From assembly GCA_900095095.1 (NCBI GenBank), contig FMBT01000296.1, positions 310,001 to 374,000 on the forward strand: DNA of 64,000 bases, read 5' to 3'. The position numbers and the translations under genes were made by a program. The stretch comes from Fragilariopsis cylindrus CCMP1102 (Eukaryota > Bacillariophyta > Bacillariophyceae > Bacillariales > Bacillariaceae). Positions within the stretch are counted from its first letter, which is position 1, and every line of letters begins with the position of its first letter. The notes below the pieces were generated by a model, which worked only from the letters and a program-made list of their open reading frames with translations, was not told the DNA's origin and did no database searches. Positions 57,077-64,000 of this stretch are shown piece by piece.

Positions 57077-57688
57077 TTAGCGCCCGCGAATGGTACTTCG
57101 TGCTGCTGCTTCTTCGGTTGCTTCTTTGACCAATACTAATTCATGTTGCAATGAATCAATATCAGATTGCAATGCGATACGTAATTCTTCTTTTTCTGTA
57201 ATAGTTTGATCACATCGTGTACGTAATTCATCAGCAACTTCTACCTTTGTTCGTAATGATTCAATTTCAATATCCCTTTCAGCAATAACTTCACGTAATT
57301 CTTCCTTTTCATTATCATCCTCGTTAGAATCATAATCATCCTCAGTATCACCATTATGTTTACGTTGATCATATATATCTTGTTGTTCTTTCACTTTGGC
57401 GGACGCAGCCTCCTGTTGACATTCTAATGCATATATTTGTGATTGTAAAGCTAATCTCATTTCTTCTTTTTCTGCTAATCGTTCATCTAACTTACGTTGA
57501 TATTCGTCTGTATCTTTCTTCATTCGATTTTGTAGTTCATTCAATTCAGAATCTCTACTAGAAAGTGCATCATGCAACTTAATCATTTCTTCTTGATGTT
57601 TACCATCATCGTCATCTTTTTCTTCGTGATTATCTTCTAATCTTGCACGTAATGCAGCTAATTCGGAATCTTTTTCAAATAATTCCAT
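57077..57688 (-). CDS. Coiled-coil protein, 5' end missing
   Basis: From the first ATG (57688) the frame encodes 203 residues, nearly all heptad coiled coil: ELAALRARLED, ELNELQNRMKK, EKEEMRLALQSQIYALE and, later, EKEELRIALQSDIDSLQHEL. The frame stays open upstream to about 57770 and still looks coding (SGSKDETADTDTTQRLQ), but it has no ATG and runs into repeat-like sequence beginning TTAAAAGGTGG. The protein is therefore a truncated copy or a last exon whose 5' exons I cannot find. A structural or trafficking role is only a guess. Confidence 0.5.
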   Translation of the reverse strand: MELFEKDSELAALRARLEDNHEEKDDDDGKHQEEMIKLHDALSSRDSELNELQNRMKKDTDEYQRKLDERLAEKEEMRLALQSQIYALECQQEAASAKVKEQQDIYDQRKHNGDTEDDYDSNEDDNEKEELREVIAERDIEIESLRTKVEVADELRTRCDQTITEKEELRIALQSDIDSLQHELVLVKEATEEAAARSTIRGR

Positions 57689-57752
57689 CTGCAATCGTTG
57701 TGTAGTATCTGTATCTGCTGTTTCATCCTTACTACCACTGTGCCTACTGTAC

Positions 57753-58367
57753 CTTAAAAGGTGGCTGATTTAACGCGCTTTAGCGCATGTTAATTTTTCA
57801 AATGGTAGCGCGCGTGAAGTTATTTAGGGAGTTAGGCGAAGCGTATTCCTTCACTCCTTAGCTTTCTGTCCATGTTTTTATCTTTCTGTGGGGTCATATA
57901 CAGAGATAGTTCCTACAGTATTCCATAGTTACGACTAGCTCCAGTATCAACAAGGAGTGCGCTTAAGTTAATTATTATTGCAATGCGGTATGAAAATTCT
58001 TTTTTGCGGCGCACCTGCTGTTTTAGTGCGTTTACAGCCCTAAATTTTTTAGTGTGTTACAACACATGTACAGACGAAAGGTAACTTTGGTGACAAGAAC
58101 GATAACGACGAGTCGACTTTAGTGAAACCGACGAGTTAGCAAATAGCATCCTCACTAATATCACGTCTTCAGATAATACTTGTAACCGGATTATCCTCTT
58201 CGTCAATTAGCATTCCGCTATATATATTTTTCCTTCTGATATACTGTATACATCCATCTGTTCAGGAAGGTAGGCAGGCAGGCTGGCACAAGCAAAAAAG
58301 AACAAACTAGAACAGCAACAGAACAAGCAGCTTCAACAACAACAATACAAGCACATCAACAACAAAA
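57753..58367. other. Possible TTAA-type element end and 5' region of the next gene
   Basis: TTAAAAGGTGGCTGATTTAA followed by GCGC-rich sequence resembles the left end of the MITE at 11029 (TTAAGGTGG...GCGC). I did not find a matching right end, so limits are unknown. The last ~100 bp before 58368 are CAA/ACAGCA-rich 5' UTR. Confidence 0.35.
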
Positions 58368-58593
58368 ATGAACTTTATGGCATTGCATCAACGTCAACAA
58401 CTTGAACTGCAGATTATGCATCATCATCAGCAGCAGCAGCAGCAACAGCAACAGCATAATCGACATCCTCTCCATGGTCGTTTATTGGGTGGTGGACATC
58501 ATGTAACCGGAAATCATGGAAATGACGAAGTCGCTACTATCGTTGGTGTACAACTACAGCATCAGATTCAAATTCAAATACAGAATCAAAATC

Positions 58594-58629
<36 letters not shown>

Positions 58630-61034
58630 ATCTTCAACAACTGCAACTAGAAATACAACTGCAACAATATGGACAACAACAACAACAACAACAACAACAG
58701 CAACAACTTCAGTATCAGTCAATCCCCTTGAACCAACAACCGTTACGTAGTCCACACCAAGAACAAGAACAAGGTAAAGATCCGAAGAAAAAGAAGAAGA
58801 AAAAATCTAAATTTGGGTATCAAAAAACTTTGATAGTAGACCCAAAGAATGAAGACAGATTAAGGAAGCAACGAGAACAGAGTAAAAAAAGAAAAAACAA
58901 AAAAACACCGGAACAAATTGAAGAAGAAGCAATAGAGAAAAGCATGTATGACAAAGAAAGACTACTGAATAGAACATCCGAAAAAATAGAGCAGGATGTT
59001 CGGTATGATCATAATACATGGATCAATGCTCCAGAGGAATTAAAAGAAAGAAAAAGAAAAACTGCTAGAGACCATAAACGAAGGAAACGGGCCACACTAA
59101 ACGCAGCAGCAACAGCAACAGCAACAGCAACGACGACCAACGATGACGAAAATGCTAATGATAATATTCAATCGGAGGATGATGTTTCAATATCACTAGA
59201 AGTAACAGCAGCAGGAACGACGATCGTAGGATGCGATAGAACGAATAATAGTAATGGAATGATGTGTACTACGGCGATCGATAACAACGATCCCGATAAC
59301 AACGATCCCGATTATACCATCCCAACAAATGGTGTTGCAAAGAACAACGGTGACGACGACGAAAATGAACAAGATGAAGATAAAGACGACGATGATGGTG
59401 ATATGTCGTTTGATAATAATGATGATGATGATGATGATAATGGTAATGATAACAATGATAACAACAATGAAGGATTAGATATGGTCGGTCACAAAAATGA
59501 TAGGATTGATGAGGTTGGTGCTAATGATGGTGTATTCCGATCGACTCGTAGTAGAAGTAGTACCAGCAGTAATACATATGTACATGATATTACTATCAAA
59601 AAAGATCGAAAGGAGTTATTGTATGTAGCCAATAAGGATAAGGACTTAACCGAAATATCGATTGATGGAAAAGAATTGACTGGTGTAAATCGACCCGATA
59701 TTCACCCGATAACAGAATCTGTGTCGGGTGGATGTACCCCACGTCATTTTGCTACACCTGACATGGTGGAGCAACTAGATCCAATCAACATCGATAAGAG
59801 TGATAATAGTTCATCAGTAGCTACAGCTGATGCTGTTCGAATAAAATTTGAAGGAACTGAGGTGGAAAATTATGTCTTATTTGCTAATGCTAAAAGCACT
59901 AACCCACATTTACGGAATGCCTATACATTATATACAGAAAATAGGTTACCACTGGATGAATCGATATCAAATCTTCCAAAGGATGTCTTCCATGTGGATG
60001 ATTTAGGTGGGGGGACATATGTGCCTTTTGGTATCGGTAGTATTTGTCAAAATACTAAAAGACCTGGTAGTATATATCAACGCTGGGGGCCATACCAGGT
60101 GCCATTTACCAGGAGTGAAACACATTACATGCCGAATTACAAGGTATTTGAACTATACAGCAAAATAATGGGGGAAATAGCTTGTGCTATCTTCGAAATT
60201 TTTCCTAGTATTTATGAACAAAATCAGGAAAGATATCATGGTGCTGAGGATTGCTGTTATCCTACTCCAGGAATGCAATTTTCTGCTGAGAATAAAGATA
60301 AATTCTGGTTTGCACATCAAGCTATAATCCGCGTGATCGGTAAGCCGTTCGGTGAAATGGTCGGTGAAATGTTAAAGATTGCCTTACATGCGGACGAAAG
60401 CGACGCTCCGGGCATTCAGATGCTTTCGTTTCTTCCCATGGGCGGAGTGGATGATTGTGGCGGTCATGTGGAAGGAACCGATTTACTTGTTTTTCGTGAA
60501 AAATCTGGAGGACCTTGTTATAGATTAAATACTACAGTTCGTGATACGGTCGTAGTGATTCTTTTTAATGGTAAGAATCAATTACATGGTGGTGCAGTAG
60601 ACAGAATTAGTACGAGTGAGAGTGAATCAGGAAGGGAACATTTTGTACCTGCATGCTATACAACTCGTATTATACATTATTTACGCGGCCCTGCTGAAGA
60701 GTACACCAATGCTAGAGCTAGAGCTAAAAACAGTGGGAACAGTAGGAACAGTGCTCCAGCGATAACTGTGAGATCATCGCCACCATCTGGTAAACCTCAT
60801 TTGCCGATATGCAAGGAAAAATTAGAAAATAATCAGGAACTGCTAGTTCCATGGGGGAAAGCAGGAGGACTTTTTAAAGCTACAGTAAGAAAAGAGAACG
60901 GTGAAATCAAAGATTTCGTTTTCGAAAATGGACAGTACGTACCAAATAGGGAGGTGTCAATCGTATACGACCCAAGATGTAAATCAAAAGAAACGTGCGA
61001 ATGCTGGTGGTTTCCTACCATCAAAAAAAGATAA
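58368..61034 (+). CDS. PolyQ protein with oxygenase-like C-terminal half
   Basis: A single-exon protein of 888 residues from an ATG. Residues 1-~130 are Gln/His-rich, ~140-245 are strongly basic and helical (KKKKKSKFGY, KKRKNKKTPEQIEEEAIEKS), and ~250-400 are Asp/Asn-rich. From ~500 a globular part follows: VENYVLFANAKS, GGTYVPFGIGS, RSETHYMPNYKVFELYSKIM. LKIALHADESDAPGIQML has HAD at 674-676; VVVILFNGKNQLHGG has His740; CYTTRIIHYL has Arg767. The HxD...H...R order and strand pattern recall 2-oxoglutarate/Fe(II) oxygenases, although the His-Arg spacing is long. Two C-terminal Cys lie in SKETCECWWF. Nuclear localisation is suggested by the basic region. Enzyme class is inference; the gene is certain. 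Confidence 0.7.
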
Positions 61035-61912
61035 GACAATTTTAAATACATTTAAATCAATAAATAAAATATCGTGAAGTTTTTTTATATATAGACCATT
61101 CTAATATTATCTTTTAGACTTTATCGGGATACAGATAATCCAATCTATTGCATTTCTGATAGTGGATGGTGTTGTAGTACGCAGCGACAGTGTGAGCAGC
61201 TAGCTAGCTAGCTAACTTACTAACTAACTAACTAACTATAAAGAGTCCGTTTGAGGGTCGTGGTTGCTGGAACTGAATTTGTATTGTATGTTTTGTTTGT
61301 CAAGTACATTCGTTCGTCGTGACGTACAGTGCAGTGCTGTGCCGTGCAGCAAGTATCCGGTCAAGTGCAAGTGCAGTAGATGACGAATGTTCTATGATAG
61401 CCAGCTATTAGTTCGTTAGTACCACTATAAAATAAAATTATGAATATAAATTTAAAAAAGTACAGTAGTAGGGGCAGAACCGTACGGTACTGTTAGTTTA
61501 ATTTTTTAACAGGATAGATTATCCTAGCACTGTGTCATTTGTTTATTTTGTTTGTATATATGTGTGCGCATGTGAATGTGAATGTGAATGTGAATGTGAA
61601 TATGAATGTTAGTTATTTGTAGCTTTTCTTCCTTTTTTGGATGTGCTATGCTGTGTTGTGCGTTAGTTACTTGGTTAATTACTGTAGTTAGTAACTACCG
61701 TATAGTTCGTTACTGTATTTAGTTAGTGAATGAATGAATGAGTACCGTAAAGTAAGTAGTTTACATTCCTAATGGGTTGTGTCGTATGTGCGTTTGTAGG
61801 TGGGGGTATGCTGGTGTGTTTTGTGTGCATGTGTTTTTGAACTCTTTTGTTTCTTTGGAATTCTCTTGTGTGTTCGTTTTTGAATGAGTCTTTTTATTCT
61901 TACTATTTTATT
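61035..61912. other. Intergenic with AGCT/AACT and TGTGAA repeats
   Basis: Tandem CTAGCTAG/AACTAACT runs occur at 61198-61238 and a TGAATG hexamer repeat at 61570-61610. From about 61726 the sequence aligns with the 3' flank of the paralogous gene near 48.6 kb. Confidence 0.5.
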
Positions 61913-63052
61913 TTATAAAACATTCCTTGGTCCTGTTGGTGCACCTAATTCAGCATCATCTTTAAAACCACCAATACCACCACCACCGTATGTCACATGA
62001 GGATTATTCTGTCCAAATTCGACCGTACCACCATCATCTTCATCATGAAAATTATCTCCTACTTGTTTATTTAAATTCAAAGTATCTCTTTCATCTGCAT
62101 CATAACCACCTGTTGCACTTTTACCACGCTTGGTACGAAAACATTTCATATAAATACAACAAAAAATAAAACTTAATATCAAAAATGATATACTACCACC
62201 AATTGCAGCACCTTTAATTTCACCTTCTGTCATGGAGGATGATGATTCTTTTGATGTTGTTGAAGTTGTAATTGTACCAACAACGTCTTGATTCGAATTA
62301 TTTTCTTCCGGTAATACACCAACAGATTCATCAGCAGTAACTTCTAGTTGTGTTGGATTAAATGTTGGATAAAATGTTGGTGTTGGTGTTGGTTGTTCGA
62401 GTTCACTAATTTCTTTTTCCATTTCATCAATTAATTCATCTTCAGTTTCTATTTCTTCTTCTAATTCATCCAATACTGCTTGTACCTCATCATCCACTTG
62501 TAATTCGTCATCATCATCTATTTCAAATTCGTCGTCCATACTTGTAGGTGCAAAGGTTGGTTCCAGAGCATCGTCATCTTCGTCATCAATTATTTCTGTT
62601 GGTTCACCTGTTGGTTCAATTATATCGTCGTCATCTTCGTCATCAATTTCTGTTGGTTCACCAGTTGGTGCATCTGTAGTAGTAGCCATTTCAGATGCAA
62701 CTTCAGCAACTTGACTTTCAACATCTGCAATTATTTTATCAACAGTACTTTCAACATCATCATCATCTTCGAGACCTTCAAAATCATCATCATCGTCAAT
62801 GTCATCGTCGTCATCGTCAAAAAAGTCGTCGTCATCAAAGGCATAATCATCATCATCATCATCATCATCGTCGTCATCGTCGTCATCGTCCACAATATCA
62901 TCGTCATCAGCTGCATCAGCTGCATCATTTAAAAGTTCATTTTGTAACTTTGCTAAATTTGCTGCTGCTTCATTTATAAGATCATCTAACTGTGTTGGTT
63001 CATACGTCCAATCGGTACCAGCCGGTGTTGGTGGTTCTGTTAATAAAGACAT
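61913..63052 (-). CDS. Membrane protein, paralog of the 890-residue protein, without signal peptide
   Basis: A single-exon frame of 379 residues from an ATG. It begins MSLLTEPPTPAGTDWTYEPT, then has long Asp runs, PTGEPTEIDDEDDDD repeats, DELIDEMEKEISELE, a PTPTPTFYPTFNPTQL stalk, SSSMTEGEIKGAAIGGSISF with a transmembrane helix, KCFRTKRGK, and DERDTLNLNKQVGDNFHDED. The membrane segment and tail match the protein at 48743-51415 closely. The signal peptide and Cys module of that paralog are absent here, so either a 5' exon lies upstream unseen, or the copy lost its ectodomain. Membrane insertion as type I without a signal would be odd. Confidence 0.7.
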   Translation of the reverse strand: MSLLTEPPTPAGTDWTYEPTQLDDLINEAAANLAKLQNELLNDAADAADDDDIVDDDDDDDDDDDDDDDYAFDDDDFFDDDDDDIDDDDDFEGLEDDDDVESTVDKIIADVESQVAEVASEMATTTDAPTGEPTEIDDEDDDDIIEPTGEPTEIIDDEDDDALEPTFAPTSMDDEFEIDDDDELQVDDEVQAVLDELEEEIETEDELIDEMEKEISELEQPTPTPTFYPTFNPTQLEVTADESVGVLPEENNSNQDVVGTITTSTTSKESSSSMTEGEIKGAAIGGSISFLILSFIFCCIYMKCFRTKRGKSATGGYDADERDTLNLNKQVGDNFHDEDDGGTVEFGQNNPHVTYGGGGIGGFKDDAELGAPTGPRNVL

Positions 63053-64000
63053 AATTAATAATAAGATTTATGATGGTGTGTAGATTTCCGTTTGTTGCCG
63101 TGCTGTTCTTAAAATTCTATGACTGTGTACTAGTAGGTGAAAGAAAGACAACTATTGTATTCTTTATTCTATTCTATTTTATTCGATATGGATGGAGGAT
63201 GAGGTGAGGTGAGGTCAAGTGAGGTAAAGGAACAATGCGAAGGTTTCTTGCTTTGTTTGTTTGTGAGGTTACGGTAACGGTGTATGTACTGTATTATTAA
63301 GAACAATTACACCGACAAAATAACATACAGTAGCCTGACGAGTAACTTCCCGTACAGTACAGCAGCCAAGCAAGATTTAAATAAGAATGAATGATGACCG
63401 TTTATTTTTTGAACTTGCTCTTAGATGACGATACAGTACAAGTCAAGTACTGTACAATATTACGTACTAAGAAATTAAGATACAGTACTATTGTTGTACG
63501 TATTTGTGTGACTGTGAAAAGGCAGGCGATGTCATGCATACCGTTATCTTCGCTTTCTTTCTCTAGAGGGAACGCGCTTCACTAGAACGCGCATACAGTC
63601 GTGCTAATCTTCGTCGGTTTCTGGCGCTGTTTTGACAGATCATAGTGTGCGTAAGCCACAGTTCATATTGAGTCTTGTGTACAATTGTTTTTGTACATAC
63701 CCCCCCCCCCGCCCCGCCCCATTATGGCAACTTTACAAAAAAAATAACCCCTTTTATTCTCACCCCAAAGCCGTGTTCTGGCATACTGTACCACACCAAT
63801 ATTTGGATTGAAACATAGTGGTAATATAAAAGGAAAAAAGAAATTGGTGGAAATTATCAAACCCACCCACAATCTTTTCTGTGTAAAGGAGACCTCAGTC
63901 ATCACCACTAGATACTGACATTAACAAACAAATTGGTCTAATGCTAATGCTAGAGATTGGTGGGGGGATGAAACATGCAATACCAAGAAACACATACATG
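63053..64000. other. Intergenic
   Basis: Contains GAGGT repeats near 63200, a poly-C tract with two G (63701-63720) and AT-rich spacer. No coding sequence continuing the paralog upstream was recognised. Confidence 0.4.

Overview
The window is nuclear DNA of a eukaryotic microalga, most likely a diatom. The reasons are: short GT-AG introns (about 86 to 900 bp) that restore reading frames exactly; AT-rich spacers full of small tandem repeats; proteins loaded with Asp, Asn, Ser, Thr and Gln runs; tandem helicase-associated domains; surface proteins with PTxxPT-type stalks; and signal peptides, some with a plastid-like character. I see no rRNA, tRNA, CRISPR array, prokaryotic operon or viral element. 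Many predicted proteins could not be named. All splice models were read by eye and lack transcript support.

Layout. 1-1633 (-): 5' two thirds of a helicase-associated-domain protein. 3.7-5.6 kb: an oxygenase-like ORF with a 125 bp tandem duplication at its 5' edge, facing decayed coding sequence. 7.4-12.6 kb: three secreted proteins with hydrophobic C-termini (possible GPI-anchored surface proteins), one needing two introns, with a TTAA-flanked MITE 76 bp before one start codon. 13.5-19.5 kb: a spliced VOC/glyoxalase-like protein, a MYND zinc-finger protein, a 187 bp tandem array and a SAM methyltransferase. 20.2-27.5 kb: a divergent pair, a Rdx/SelT-like protein (-) and a three-exon TBC Rab-GAP (+), sharing a repeat-rich promoter region. 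28.5-32.1 kb: a GT25-like glycosyltransferase, a perfect-TIR MITE and a hypothetical gene.

33.3-47.8 kb is the most unusual part. It holds a spliced helix-turn-helix protein, two paralogous genes sharing a new-looking N-terminal domain (MVNxWTEKNRxEGYF...), an upstream ghost copy of the same start, a hairpin MITE, a small secreted Cys-rich protein, a reading frame broken by one in-frame TGA, and a J-domain protein. One paralog ends in a long coiled coil; the other splices to a cupin resembling that of CENP-C/Mif2.

48.7-63.1 kb: two paralogous membrane proteins with acidic repeat ectodomains about 11 kb apart, whose 3' flanks are also related; between them lie several tandem-repeat blocks, a coiled-coil gene cut off beside a possible TTAA-type element, and a large polyQ protein with an oxygenase-like core. 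A functional chromatin or centromere link among the 33-48 kb genes is inference only.
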